Shown here in pieces: positions 8,729 through 17,467 of a stretch of DNA of 64,000 nt. The notes beneath the pieces were generated by a model that was not told where the DNA came from, searched no databases, and saw only the letters and a program-made list of their open reading frames with translations. The position numbers were made by a program, and so were the translations under genes. The DNA lies in assembly GCF_011806405.1 (NCBI RefSeq), contig NZ_JAATOW010000011.1:62001-126000 (forward strand), read 5' to 3'. Numbering within the stretch: the first letter of the stretch is position 1; each line of letters opens with the position of its first letter. The DNA comes from Pseudooceanicola sp. HF7. GTDB taxonomy: Bacteria > Pseudomonadota > Alphaproteobacteria > Rhodobacterales > Rhodobacteraceae.

Positions 8729-9862
8729 CTAGACCCGGTGCAGCACGCCCAAACTGATTTCGGACAGGCTCCGCAAGCCCAAAAGGCCCAGATTTCGCGT
8801 GATTTCGGTCTTCATGATCTCTGCCGCGCGCTCGACCATTGGCTGGCCGCCCAGCGTTGCCGCGTAGAGAAACGGACGCCCCACCAGCACCATGTCCGCG
8901 CCAAGCGCCAGCGCCTTGATCACATCGGTGCCGCGCCGCATGCCGCCGTCGATCAGCAGCGCCATGTCGCCCGCCTGCGCCCGCGCCTCCGGCAGGATGC
9001 GCAGTGGTGAGATGGCGTAATCCAGCTGCCGCCCGCCATGGTTCGACAGGACCACCGCGTCACAGCCAAGCGTGCTGGCCTGCGCCACGTCGGTGGGCGC
9101 GATCACGCCTTTCAGTACCAGCTTGCCGGGCCAGAGGTCGCGCATCAGCGCTAGGTGATCCCAATTCAGGTGATCCTTGCGCCCGAAATCCCGTGCCGCC
9201 TGTTTCGAGATGATCGGCGCGCCGCGCACGGCATCGGAATTCTCGAAATGTGGCATGCCACGCATCAGCGTGGGCAGGAAGGTGCCCAGCACCCAACGGG
9301 GCTTGATGGCGAAGTCCCAGATCAGCCGTGGCCTGATCTTGAGCGGGGTAGAGAAGCCCGCGCGCAGGTTGTTCTCGCGGTTGGCCAGAACGGCGGTGTC
9401 GGCTGTCAGCACCAGCGTGCCGAAACCTGCCGCCCGTACCCGGGCGATCAGGGCGCGGATGCGGTCCTCCTCGCCGGGCAGATAGGCTTGGAACCATGCT
9501 TTGGGGTTGGCCTTCACGACGTCTTCCATGCGGGTCAGGGACGACCCGGAGAGCACGAAGGGCAGTCCCGCCGCCGCAGCCGCGCGGGCGAGGGCCAGGT
9601 CCCCGTCGCGGGCCATCAGTGCCGAAAGGCCCATCGGTGCGATGCCGAAGGGTGCCGTGTAGCTCTCTCCCAGCAGGGCGCAGGCAGTGGAGCGCCCCTC
9701 GACCCCACGCAGCACGTTCGGCACCAGCCGCCAGGCGTCCAGCGCATCGCGGTTGTCCTGCCTTGCCGCGCCCGTCTCAGCCGAACCCGACACGTAGCCG
9801 AAGAGCGGGCGGGGCAGGCGCCGCCGCGCAGCAGGTTCGAAGTCATCCAGAGTCAGCAGCAT
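8729..9862 (-). CDS. FMN-dependent alpha-hydroxy-acid oxidizing protein (lactate dehydrogenase/glycolate oxidase family)
   Basis: A 377-residue flavoenzyme with a TIM-barrel fold that oxidises 2-hydroxy acids to 2-oxo acids. Visible signatures are SNHGGRQLD at residues 273-281 (catalytic base His275 and substrate-binding Arg278), an earlier FGIAPMG flavin-binding strand near residue 72, and Lys251 in the LVLKGV strand. I chose the ATG at 9862 because it sits in a TGATG overlap with the upstream amidohydrolase stop and gives the normal N-terminus. It is the last gene of the tctCBA-amidohydrolase operon, so its substrate is probably a hydroxy acid made from the imported compound. Lactate, mandelate, glycolate or an unusual hydroxy acid are all possible. 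Confidence 0.9.
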   Translation of the reverse strand: MLLTLDDFEPAARRRLPRPLFGYVSGSAETGAARQDNRDALDAWRLVPNVLRGVEGRSTACALLGESYTAPFGIAPMGLSALMARDGDLALARAAAAAGLPFVLSGSSLTRMEDVVKANPKAWFQAYLPGEEDRIRALIARVRAAGFGTLVLTADTAVLANRENNLRAGFSTPLKIRPRLIWDFAIKPRWVLGTFLPTLMRGMPHFENSDAVRGAPIISKQAARDFGRKDHLNWDHLALMRDLWPGKLVLKGVIAPTDVAQASTLGCDAVVLSNHGGRQLDYAISPLRILPEARAQAGDMALLIDGGMRRGTDVIKALALGADMVLVGRPFLYAATLGGQPMVERAAEIMKTEITRNLGLLGLRSLSEISLGVLHRV

Positions 9863-10629
9863 CAGAAACCGTAGAGCCTTTCGGGATTGTCCCACATGCA
9901 CCGCGTGAAGGTATCTTGGCTCAACGCCCCGCGGCACAGCTCCAGCATGGGCGGAATTTCTGGCACCGGCTCGGGGGTCATCACATGGGGCCAATCGCTG
10001 CCCCAGATGATCTGGTCGGGGAAACCTGCGCCGAGGCGTTCGATCAGCGCGCTCAGGTCGGCGTAGTGCCCGATATCGCTGCTGACCCGCGTGGGAGACA
10101 GCTTGGCCCAGACGCGACCCGTCTCGAGCAAGCGGAACAGGGGATCCGGTGCGGCAGGATCGACATGGCCCATATGGTCCAGAACCAGCCGCAGCCCCTC
10201 GGGCAGATCGGCCACCATATCGGCAAGCCGGTCAAAGCTGCGCGGCTCTGTGTTCAGCTCGATATGCCAGCCGACCTCCGCCACGCGTTTCGCAAGTCCG
10301 GGAAGCTGGTCAAGCGCGCTGTGCCCAAGCCTTGCACGGTCCTGAATGCGGGTCGCGCGGATGCCGGCGGCGTGCAGCGCTTGCAGGTCGGCATCGGCGT
10401 CGATCATCGTAACGCCGCGTAGTGCGACGGGGCCGTCGCTGCTCAGGACCTCTACCAAGCGGCTGTTGTCCGTTCCATCGACCGAGGCCTGCACCACCAC
10501 CGCGCGACGCACGCCCAGTGGCGCGGCCTCGTCCATATAGTCGCGGATGTCGCGGGCGGGCGGGACATAGGCGCCGGTCTGCGGGCCCTCGGTCTTGGCA
10601 AAGGAATGGAGGTGGCAATCGGTGATCAT
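9862..10629 (-). CDS. Amidohydrolase family protein (COG3618-like), second copy type
   Basis: A 255-residue cytoplasmic metal-dependent hydrolase, shorter than the COG3618 protein at 107-1147. It starts with the metal-binding motif MITDCHLHSF, has LVLDHMGHVD near residue 150 and the family signature WGSDWPHV near residues 211-218. The start overlaps the tctA stop (ATGA) and its stop overlaps the oxidase start by one base. Family members open lactones such as 2-pyrone-4,6-dicarboxylate or sugar-acid lactones. The operon logic would be import by TctABC, ring opening here, then oxidation of the freed hydroxy acid by the downstream flavoenzyme. That pathway is inference. Confidence 0.85.
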   Translation of the reverse strand: MITDCHLHSFAKTEGPQTGAYVPPARDIRDYMDEAAPLGVRRAVVVQASVDGTDNSRLVEVLSSDGPVALRGVTMIDADADLQALHAAGIRATRIQDRARLGHSALDQLPGLAKRVAEVGWHIELNTEPRSFDRLADMVADLPEGLRLVLDHMGHVDPAAPDPLFRLLETGRVWAKLSPTRVSSDIGHYADLSALIERLGAGFPDQIIWGSDWPHVMTPEPVPEIPPMLELCRGALSQDTFTRCMWDNPERLYGF

Positions 10630-12101
10630 GTGCGGGTCTTTTTCAGGCTGAAGAACAGGCTGATGGCCAGCGACAGCACGATCAGCGCCACGAGGCCGAT
10701 GGTGATGGGAGAGCCCACGAAGATGCCATATCCACCGCCAGAGGTCAGCAGCGCCTGCCGCAGGCTCTGTTCGAACGGCGCGCCAAGGATCAACCCGATC
10801 AGCAGTGGCGGCAGGGGGAAGTTCGCCCGGCGGAACAGGAAGCCCAGCACGCCCGCGCCCAGCATCACCCAGACGTCGAACAGGCTGTTGTTCACCGAAA
10901 ACGCGCCGAAGATGGCGAGGATCGTGATCGCAGGCAGCAGGTGGCGCGGCTGGATGCGGGTCACGTGGATCGCCACGCGGAAGAATAGCAGGCCAAGGAT
11001 CACCGTTGGAATGGACGACAGCAGAAGCGCCTCGAAGATGGCGTAGACCTCCAGCCCGTGGTCGCGGAACAGGAACGGCCCCGGTGCCAGCCCGTGCAGC
11101 ATGAAGGCGCCAAGGATCACCGCCGTCACCGCATCGCCAGGGATCCCCAGTGCCAGCGTCGGCACCAGCGCGCCGCCGGTCACGGCATTATTTGCGGCCT
11201 CGGGGGCGGCGACACCCTCGGGCGCGCCCTTGCCGAACGCATCCGGATCGGCAGAGCGCGAGCGGGCGAGGCTATAGCTCATGAAGGCGGGTACGGTGGA
11301 GCCGATCCCCGGCAGGATGCCGACAAAGGTGCCGATGAGCGAGGACAGGAACAGTGTCATCCGCATCCGCCACAGTTCGACGAACTTCACGACAGAGCTT
11401 TTCAGGGGCGGTACCTCGACATCGCCCACCAACGTTTCACGGTCGAAGGCCTGCAAGAGCACCTCGGACATGGCGAAAAGGCCGATCAGCACGGGGATCA
11501 GCTGGAACCCGTTTTCAAATGCGAAGGATCCGAAGGTAAAGCGCGGTGTGCCGCTGATCGGGTCAAGCCCGACGATCCCTGCGCAGGCACCCACGAGAAC
11601 CATGATCAGTGCGTCGAGCTTCGATCCGCCGCCGAACAGCACGATGACCAGCAGAGCGAACAGCATCAGCATCGCCATCTCGGCCGGGCCGAAGTCGAGG
11701 GCAAAGCGCGCCAGGGGTTCGGCCAAGGCCATCAGGACGATGCAGCTGAAGATGTTGCCAATGACGCTGGCATAGAGGGCAAAGCGCAGCGCCCTGCCGC
11801 CCTCGCCACGGCGTGCCATGGCGAAACCGTCGATGGCCGTCGCCGCAGAGGACGGCGTGCCCGGCACGTTCAGAAGCACAGCCGAGATCGACCCGCCGAA
11901 GATCGCGCCCTGGTAGACACCCAGCAGCAGGATGATCGCCGGGATCGGCTGCATCGAGAAGGTGACCGGGATCAGCAGCGCGATGGCCATGGTCGGGCCA
12001 AGGCCGGGGATCGCCCCGATGATGACCCCCGATGTGATCCCGACAAGCGCGGCGACCAGCACCCAGAGGTTCAGAAGTTCGAGAAAGGCATCGACAAGCA
12101 C
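10626..12101 (-). CDS. TctA-family tripartite tricarboxylate transporter large permease
   Basis: A 491-residue membrane protein with about 12 helices. The diagnostic N-terminal region is GAIPGLGPTMAIALLIP near residues 28-44, followed by YQGAIFGGSISAVLLNVPGT near residues 63-82. A second related motif, GILPGIGSTVPAF near residues 262-274, reflects the internal duplication of the family. It works with the TctB and TctC genes upstream in the same operon to take up a carboxylate, driven by a proton or sodium gradient. The stop overlaps the amidohydrolase start (ATGA). The gap to tctB is 39 bases. Confidence 0.95.
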   Translation of the reverse strand: MLVDAFLELLNLWVLVAALVGITSGVIIGAIPGLGPTMAIALLIPVTFSMQPIPAIILLLGVYQGAIFGGSISAVLLNVPGTPSSAATAIDGFAMARRGEGGRALRFALYASVIGNIFSCIVLMALAEPLARFALDFGPAEMAMLMLFALLVIVLFGGGSKLDALIMVLVGACAGIVGLDPISGTPRFTFGSFAFENGFQLIPVLIGLFAMSEVLLQAFDRETLVGDVEVPPLKSSVVKFVELWRMRMTLFLSSLIGTFVGILPGIGSTVPAFMSYSLARSRSADPDAFGKGAPEGVAAPEAANNAVTGGALVPTLALGIPGDAVTAVILGAFMLHGLAPGPFLFRDHGLEVYAIFEALLLSSIPTVILGLLFFRVAIHVTRIQPRHLLPAITILAIFGAFSVNNSLFDVWVMLGAGVLGFLFRRANFPLPPLLIGLILGAPFEQSLRQALLTSGGGYGIFVGSPITIGLVALIVLSLAISLFFSLKKTRT

Positions 12102-12140
12102 GGCCTGCGCTCCTTTGAGGTCTGGAATGGATGGGCAGGC

Positions 12141-12605
12141 TCAGGGCAGGGGGATGCCAAGCCCATGCCGTCCTCCAAAGGTCACGACGGCTGCCACGAT
12201 CAGCGGCAGGACGAGCAATAGGGGACGGCGTTCACCCAGCATGAGGGCCACGACGATACCGGCACCGGCGGCCCCGAAGAAGAAGCCGACTTGCGGCATC
12301 GCCCATAGCGCCGCTGCGCTGCTTGCGATGACGGCCAGGACGCGGCCAAGCCGGACGGGATTGCCAAGCGGGAAATCCTCGGAGCGCAGGCCCAGGACAA
12401 GGCGGAGCGCCACCACCGCCGCAAGCAGCCACAGCGCAAGGCGCGGAAAACTGCGCGCGTCCGGTCCGGAGGCGCCGAAGCCGAACACCTGGATCTGGCT
12501 ATCAAGACTATAAAGCCCCCAGGCCGCTGCCGCCAGCAAAAGGCCGGTGGTCAGCGTCCGGAAGCCGGGGCGGGCGACCCCGCCCCCTTGGCCGTTGGTG
12601 CTCAA
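12141..12605 (-). CDS. TctB-family tripartite tricarboxylate transporter small permease
   Basis: A 154-residue membrane protein with four predicted helices, the normal size for TctB. The family has little sequence signature; here the GASGPDARSFPRLALWLLA stretch near residues 43-61 fits the usual loop leading into helix two. The ATG overlaps the stop of the tctC gene (ATGA), and tctA follows, giving the classic C-B-A order. Together these support the assignment better than the sequence alone. Confidence 0.87.
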   Translation of the reverse strand: MSTNGQGGGVARPGFRTLTTGLLLAAAAWGLYSLDSQIQVFGFGASGPDARSFPRLALWLLAAVVALRLVLGLRSEDFPLGNPVRLGRVLAVIASSAAALWAMPQVGFFFGAAGAGIVVALMLGERRPLLLVLPLIVAAVVTFGGRHGLGIPLP

Positions 12606-13552
12606 TTTCCGAGATCCTTGGCGATCTCGCGGTAGGCGGCGAGGTTCTCCTGGATCGTCGCCGCGAGGTCTTCGCCCGACATGATCCGCACCGGTTGGCT
12701 GAGATCGGTCATGAAGGTCTTGAACTCATCCGACGAGGCCACCTCGGTGAAGGCGGATTCAAGCTTGGCGATGATCGCGGGATCGGTGCCCGCGGGGGCC
12801 ATGATGCCGACGATCGAGGGGAATTCCGCGGCCAGTCCCGCCTCTTTCAGCGTCGGGGCATCGGGGAAGTCCGGGTCGTTCGTGCCGTCGAGCACGCCCA
12901 GAAGGCGCAGCTGACCGTCCTGCACGAGGTCGCGATAGGCCGGAACCAGTGCCGCGTCCACGTGGCCGCCCAGCACCGCCGCCGTCGCCTTGGAGGCGCC
13001 GTCGAAGGGCACGTGCTGCAGCATCGCGCCGGTGTCCTTGGCAACCGAGGCGAACGCCAGGTGCGCGCCGCCCATGGCGCCCGCGGTGCCATAGGTCACG
13101 GCGCCGGACTTGGCGTCCTCGATCAGCGCGTCGAGCGTGGCGTAGGGGCTGTCCGCCGGAACCACGACGCCGTGGAACGGGCCGGAGTAGTTCAGGATCG
13201 GGGTGAAGTCGGCCAGCGTGTCATAGCCTACATCGCGCAGCGCCGGAGTGACGAAGGACGGCGACGAGGTCGTCGCGATCAGCGTGTAGCCATCGGGCTC
13301 GGCCGATGCGACGGAGCGCATCGCATTGGTCCCGCTGGCGCCTGGCTGGTTTTCCACGACGATGGGTTGGCCGAGGATCTTTTCGGCCATTGTCGCCATC
13401 TGGCGCGCAGAGATATCGGTGGTGCCACCCGCCCCATAAGGGACGACAAGGGTTATCGGACGGGTCGGGTAATCCTGCTGCGCGACGGCGGCAAGCGGCG
13501 TGATCGCCATCCCGGCCAAAAGGGCCAAGGTCGAACGGCGTGTGTATCTCAT
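12602..13552 (-). CDS. TctC-family tripartite tricarboxylate transporter substrate-binding protein
   Basis: A 316-residue periplasmic binding protein, first gene of the - strand operon. The signal peptide spans residues 1-24 (two Arg, then a hydrophobic core, cleavage near AVA-QQD). The mature N-terminus YPTRPITLVVPYGAGGTTD is the typical TctC ligand loop, and ENQPGASGTNAM near residues 62-73 is the second family motif. GGGAGGATACC precedes the ATG. It differs clearly from the TctC at 1144-2085, so the two TTT systems probably bind different ligands. Neighbours (an amidohydrolase and a hydroxy-acid oxidase) suggest a lactone or hydroxy acid. Confidence 0.93.
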   Translation of the reverse strand: MRYTRRSTLALLAGMAITPLAAVAQQDYPTRPITLVVPYGAGGTTDISARQMATMAEKILGQPIVVENQPGASGTNAMRSVASAEPDGYTLIATTSSPSFVTPALRDVGYDTLADFTPILNYSGPFHGVVVPADSPYATLDALIEDAKSGAVTYGTAGAMGGAHLAFASVAKDTGAMLQHVPFDGASKATAAVLGGHVDAALVPAYRDLVQDGQLRLLGVLDGTNDPDFPDAPTLKEAGLAAEFPSIVGIMAPAGTDPAIIAKLESAFTEVASSDEFKTFMTDLSQPVRIMSGEDLAATIQENLAAYREIAKDLGN

Positions 13553-13974
13553 GGTATCCTCCCAAGGGTCGAAAGTGCTGGCCGGTGGCTGCGGCGGTCG
13601 GCTGAAAACCTGTTGGCCGGTTGCGTAAAGGCACGGCTGACAGTCCGGCCTCCCACCGGATGCTCGATCATGACCTTTATTATTTTTTACTAAAAGCGCT
13701 AAAAATTTAAGCTTAGAAACAGATATTTTTCACCAGCCGTTCTGCCCACGTGCCGAACCGGAGGCGGAGAGATATCCTGCTTCCACCTCGACTACCTGTT
13801 GGCAAGTATCGAAGTCAGTCCTTGTCAGAGCCACCCCGCGCAGGCCATTGTCTGCGCAGAAGTACCATTCGTGCAAGGCGCAGCGAAGGGCCAAACAGCG
13901 GGGCCGACTCTCCTGCTGCGGATGAGACACCTTGCGCAGGTTCAGCGAGCCGCGATTGCGGCCCGCCGTCAATC
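13553..13974. other. Intergenic region with AT-rich promoter-like block
   Basis: This 422-base gap separates the tctCBA operon from cynS, both on the - strand. Around 13669-13730 it becomes strongly AT-rich, unlike its surroundings, and contains an AGCGCT palindrome core flanked by A/T runs (about 13688-13704). That would suit a promoter and operator for the tctC operon, read leftward. The rest (13731-13974) contains open frames on both strands but no protein I recognise. No terminator for cynS is obvious. Confidence 0.4.
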
Positions 13975-14442
13975 TTACCATGCGTTGTATCCGAGGTATT
14001 TCCCGGACATCTCGATCTTGACCCGGTCGCCTTTCGGGTTCGCGACCCGCTCGACCGTCATGTCGAAGTCGATCGCGGACATGATGCCGTCGCCGAACTT
14101 TTCATGGATCAGTGCCTTGATGGTGGGACCGTAGACGCCAACGATCTCGTAGAGACGGTAGATGCAGGGGTCGGTCGGGACGGTCTGCTCCCAGATTTTG
14201 GTGGGGCTCTCGACCATGGCGTCGATGACCTCCTCCGGCAGGTCCAGCAGCGCGATGAGCGCCTTGGCCTTTTCTTCGGTGAAAGCATTCATGCCCATTG
14301 CGGCGGAATGCGTCCAGACCGGGGACATTCCGATCTTTTCGGCGATTTCTTCCCAGGTCAGACCGGCCTTTTTCTTGGCGCGGATTATCAGGACGGTGAC
14401 GTCCTCCTTGGTGAGGTCTTCGGTCAGTGACAGATCTTTCAT
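13975..14442 (-). CDS. cynS: Cyanate hydratase (cyanase)
   Basis: A 155-residue enzyme that converts cyanate plus bicarbonate to ammonia and carbon dioxide. Length and alignment match the E. coli enzyme closely: the catalytic residues Arg96, Glu99 and Ser122 fall at exactly the same positions, within YRLYEIVGVYG and GIMSAIDF. The N-terminal helix-turn-helix-like domain (AKKKAGLTWEEIAEKIGMS) is intact, as is the C-terminal dimer strand ending GKYLGYNAW. It lies 20 bases downstream of the kinase/phosphatase gene and ends the nirBD operon. It therefore supplies ammonium from cyanate alongside nitrite reduction. No cyanate transporter or carbonic anhydrase lies nearby. Confidence 0.97.
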   Translation of the reverse strand: MKDLSLTEDLTKEDVTVLIIRAKKKAGLTWEEIAEKIGMSPVWTHSAAMGMNAFTEEKAKALIALLDLPEEVIDAMVESPTKIWEQTVPTDPCIYRLYEIVGVYGPTIKALIHEKFGDGIMSAIDFDMTVERVANPKGDRVKIEMSGKYLGYNAW

Positions 14443-14462
14443 GGTAGTCCTCCGGGGTTGGG

Positions 14463-16187
14463 TCAGCCGACCATCTGGACGGCAAGCATAAGGCAGAGCA
14501 CGGCGAGGATCGCCGAGACGGACTGCCAGAAACGGACGGGATTGCGTTCGGCCAAGGGCATGTGCCGCGTGGCGCTCCTGGTGGCGCCAGGGCGGGTGAG
14601 GTCAGTCACGAACTCCGACAACGCGTCGTAACGGCGCAAGGGATCGGGATGGGTGGCGCGACGCAGGGCCTCATCCATCCAGGCGGGCACAGGACTGTCG
14701 TCGTCACGGGCCGGAGAATAGGTCAGCCGCATCTGGTCCCGGCGATTGCTGATACGCGCGACCTGCGTGCCATAGGGCAGACGGCCGGTCAGCATTTCGT
14801 AGGCGATTGCGCCCAAGGCATATTGGTCCGAGCGCCAGCTAATCGGATCGCCTGAGAAATACTCAGGTGCGGTATATTGGTAGGTGCCCGGAAGCTCGCC
14901 CAGCATACCCGGGATCGCCTCCTCCACCCCGGCGACGGAGGTGGAGCCAAGGTCGATGATCTTCGCGGTCCCGCTGTGGTCGATCATGACGTTCTCGGGA
15001 CGGAGATCCTGGTGCACCATCTCGCGCCGGTGAAATGCACGCAGACCGGCGGCGATCTGACCGATGATGTCGCGGACCTGATCGAGCGTCGGGCGGGGGT
15101 TATCCGTCATCCACTGGCGCAGGGTCACGCCCTCGACAAACTCGGACACGACATAGAGGGCGGTGCGCCTATCCGGCGTGTCGGCGGCGCGGAGCACATG
15201 CGACGAGCTGATCCGCCGGGCGATCCATTCCTCAAGCACGAAGCGGCGCAGATAGTCGGCGTCGAGGGCGGTATCGGTCGCGGGGATCTTCAGCGCGACC
15301 CGATGGCCGTCGGGCGCGGTGGCGAGGAAGACATGACTGCGCGCGGTCGCGTGGATCTGGCGTGCAATGCGGAAACCGTCGATCACGTCCCCGGACTTCG
15401 GCAGCGGCGGCACCGGCAGGCTCGGTGCGTCGATGTCCAGATCGACAGAGCCCGCTGGCAAGCTGTCGATGCGGACGATCTGAACCGTGAGATTGTCCTG
15501 GCTTCCAGCTCCGCGCGCCGCATCGGCCAGATAGCGGGCAGCATCGTCGAGGGTCGATGCCTCCAAAGCCTCCCGCAAGGTCGTAGCGGTTATGAATTCG
15601 TGCACGCCATCGGTGGTCAGGAGGAAGATGTCACCCTGCTTCAGCGGCACGCGGCTGTAGTCGATGTCGACGGTCTGCTCCGCGCCCATGGCACGGCCGA
15701 GATAGCTTTCCTTGGCGGAGAGGGTGACACGGTGATCTTCGGTCAGTGGCTCAAGGCTTGCGCCGGTGAGGCGACTGATGCGGCTGTCGCCCACATGGCA
15801 AATATGGCCTTCGCGTCCTTTTAGGATCAGCGCCGAGAGGGTGCAGACGCGGCCCGCATTCACATCCTCGACCGAGGTGTTCTGGGCATGAAGCCAGGCA
15901 TTGGTGGCAGCGATCACCCGGGTTGCGGCGGTTCTGACCGTCCAAGCATCCGGGGTCGTGTAGTAATCTGCAAGGAGGGCTTTGACCGCCGTCTCTGCCG
16001 CTTCGCGGCTGACCTTCGAGGATGAAATCCCGTCGGCGACGGCAAGGGTTATGCCCTTCAGTGCGAGGCTTGGACCCTCAGGGATCAGCGCGCCGTGGAA
16101 ATCCTGATTTTCCGGTTTGGCGCCAGCATCGGAACACTGGCCGATCGTAACCGCAAGGGTCGCGGGGGCATTGGTATCCTTGGGCAT
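14463..16187 (-). CDS. Bifunctional PP2C-type phosphatase / serine-threonine kinase with C-terminal membrane anchor
   Basis: A 574-residue fusion. Residues about 10-245 form a PP2C phosphatase domain (VADGISSSK near residue 50 and VGDSRISR near residue 138 give the metal-binding Asp residues, and DNLTVQIV near residue 230 the last). Residues about 265-520 are a kinase domain: VALKIP with the catalytic Lys near 294, HQDLRPENVM as catalytic loop in place of HRDLKPEN, and IIDLGS where DFG is usual. The glycine-rich loop is poorly conserved. A single hydrophobic helix ends the protein. Fusions of this kind are known from nitrate/nitrite assimilation clusters, where the target is not established. 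Here it sits between the nitrite channel gene and cynS. Confidence 0.88.
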   Translation of the reverse strand: MPKDTNAPATLAVTIGQCSDAGAKPENQDFHGALIPEGPSLALKGITLAVADGISSSKVSREAAETAVKALLADYYTTPDAWTVRTAATRVIAATNAWLHAQNTSVEDVNAGRVCTLSALILKGREGHICHVGDSRISRLTGASLEPLTEDHRVTLSAKESYLGRAMGAEQTVDIDYSRVPLKQGDIFLLTTDGVHEFITATTLREALEASTLDDAARYLADAARGAGSQDNLTVQIVRIDSLPAGSVDLDIDAPSLPVPPLPKSGDVIDGFRIARQIHATARSHVFLATAPDGHRVALKIPATDTALDADYLRRFVLEEWIARRISSSHVLRAADTPDRRTALYVVSEFVEGVTLRQWMTDNPRPTLDQVRDIIGQIAAGLRAFHRREMVHQDLRPENVMIDHSGTAKIIDLGSTSVAGVEEAIPGMLGELPGTYQYTAPEYFSGDPISWRSDQYALGAIAYEMLTGRLPYGTQVARISNRRDQMRLTYSPARDDDSPVPAWMDEALRRATHPDPLRRYDALSEFVTDLTRPGATRSATRHMPLAERNPVRFWQSVSAILAVLCLMLAVQMVG

Positions 16188-16208
16188 AGCTCTCTCCGGT
16201 ACGGGAAA

Positions 16209-16230
16209 TGGCCCCGCTTGCGCGGGGCCA
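16209..16230 (-). other. Intercistronic hairpin between the nitrite channel and kinase genes
   Basis: A 9-bp perfect stem (TGGCCCCGC/GCGGGGCCA) with a 4-base loop occupies most of the 55-base gap. It has no T-run. It could stop part of transcription or protect the 3' end of the upstream nirBD-channel message, lowering expression of the kinase and cynS. Confidence 0.45.
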
Positions 16231-16242
16231 GGTCAAAGAGGT

Positions 16243-17088
16243 TTATTCCGCAGGGACGCCTGCGCCGTCGTCGTTACGGTGGGCGTTGCGCTTCGGGCTT
16301 TCGCGGAAGTGCGTTGCGTAGATCATGCCGCCGACAAAGGTCAGGCCACCGACGAGGTTACCCAGAACGACGGGGATTTCGTTATACATGAAGTAGTCTG
16401 CCCAGGTGAACTGACCGCCCAGCATGATGCCCGAGGGGAACAGGAACATGTTCACGATCGAGTGCTCGAAGCCGAGGTAGAAGAAGACCAGGATCGGCAT
16501 CCACATCGCCATGATCTTGCCCGAGGTGGAGGTGGACATCATCGCGGCAACGACGCCGGTCGAAACCATCCAGTTGCACAGGATTGCGCGGACAAAGACG
16601 GTCAGCAGACCTGCGCCGCCGGCGGCGGCATAGCCAAGGGTCCGGGCTTCGCCGATGGAGCCGATTTTCTGGCCGACGGCGTTCGGTTCAGCCGAGAAGC
16701 CCGTGGTGAAGACGACGGCCATCAGGATGGCGGTGGTCATGGCGCCGGCGAAGTTGCCGGTGAAGACGAGGCCCCAGTTGCGGAGCACGCCGCCCCAGGT
16801 GCAGCCGGAACGCTTTGCGATGACGGCCAGCGGGGCCAGCGTGAAGACGCCGGTCAGCAGGTCGAAGCCCATGAGGTAGAGCAGGCAGAAGCCGACCGGG
16901 AAGAGCAGCGAGGCCACGAGGAAGTTGCCGGTGTTGACAGCGATGGTCACGGCGAAAGCTGCCGCGAGGGCCAGGATGGCGCCGGCCATGAAGGCGCGGA
17001 TCAGGGTGTCCTTGGTGGACATGAAGATTTTGGATTCGCCGGCGTCGACCATTTTGACCGCGAATTCCTTGGGAGTAACATACGACAT
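16243..17088 (-). CDS. Formate/nitrite transporter (FNT) family channel, NirC-like
   Basis: A 281-residue membrane protein with six helices. I chose ATG 17088 over 17097 because AAAGGA lies nine bases before it but abuts the other. The FNT pore signature is present: GNFLVASLLFPVG near residues 54-66, NWMVSTGVVAA near residues 169-179, and the conserved pore histidine in GFEHSIVNMF near residue 204. The second half-repeat GNLVGG lies near residue 242. FNT channels pass formate, nitrite or hydrosulfide. The location directly after nirBD makes nitrite uptake or export the likely role. The unusual polar C-terminal tail (basic, then acidic) is probably cytoplasmic. Confidence 0.9.
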   Translation of the reverse strand: MSYVTPKEFAVKMVDAGESKIFMSTKDTLIRAFMAGAILALAAAFAVTIAVNTGNFLVASLLFPVGFCLLYLMGFDLLTGVFTLAPLAVIAKRSGCTWGGVLRNWGLVFTGNFAGAMTTAILMAVVFTTGFSAEPNAVGQKIGSIGEARTLGYAAAGGAGLLTVFVRAILCNWMVSTGVVAAMMSTSTSGKIMAMWMPILVFFYLGFEHSIVNMFLFPSGIMLGGQFTWADYFMYNEIPVVLGNLVGGLTFVGGMIYATHFRESPKRNAHRNDDGAGVPAE

Positions 17089-17125
17089 TTCTCGCATTCC
17101 TTTCAGAGAGTTGCAGGGCCTGAGG

Positions 17126-17467
17126 TCAGGCGCCGGGTTTCAAGTTCAGGTAGATGTCCCGACCGTCGAGATGGACAGGGAAGGTTGCGGACCGGCCCTC
17201 ATCGGCGCCCTGCGCCGAGCCTGTGGAGAGCGAGATGACCCAGTTGTGCAGGGGGCAGGTCACGCAACCTTCGTGCACGATCCCCTGGCTAAGCGGCCCG
17301 TTCTTGTGCGGACAGTTGTCTTCGAGAGCGAAGATTTCGTCGGCGGCGGTGCGGAAGACGGCGATCCTGGTGTCGCCGTTCTCGACGCAGCGGGCGCCCT
17401 GTTGCGGGATGTCGTCGATGGTGCCGATAAGGCGCCAATCGAGATCATTCTGAGACATGGCATTCAT
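17126..17467 (-). CDS. nirD: Assimilatory nitrite reductase [NAD(P)H] small subunit
   Basis: A 113-residue Rieske-type subunit that partners NirB in the six-electron reduction of nitrite to ammonium. Unlike some NirD proteins it keeps the Rieske [2Fe-2S] ligand set: CPHKNG near residue 53 and CPLHNW near residue 71. The ATG overlaps the nirB stop (ATGA), so synthesis is coupled. The nitrite channel gene follows after 37 bases. A second in-frame ATG three codons in is possible, but the overlap favours the first. Confidence 0.95.
   Translation of the reverse strand: MNAMSQNDLDWRLIGTIDDIPQQGARCVENGDTRIAVFRTAADEIFALEDNCPHKNGPLSQGIVHEGCVTCPLHNWVISLSTGSAQGADEGRSATFPVHLDGRDIYLNLKPGA

Noticed and set aside
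13730-13981. An 83-codon frame on the - strand after cynS
   Set aside because: It overlaps the cynS end, has no ribosome-binding site and resembles no known protein; treated as chance or decayed sequence.
14463-16187. Kinase/phosphatase fusion as part of an anti-phage defence system
   Set aside because: Its neighbours are all nitrogen-assimilation genes and such fusions are known from those clusters; no nuclease or effector is nearby.
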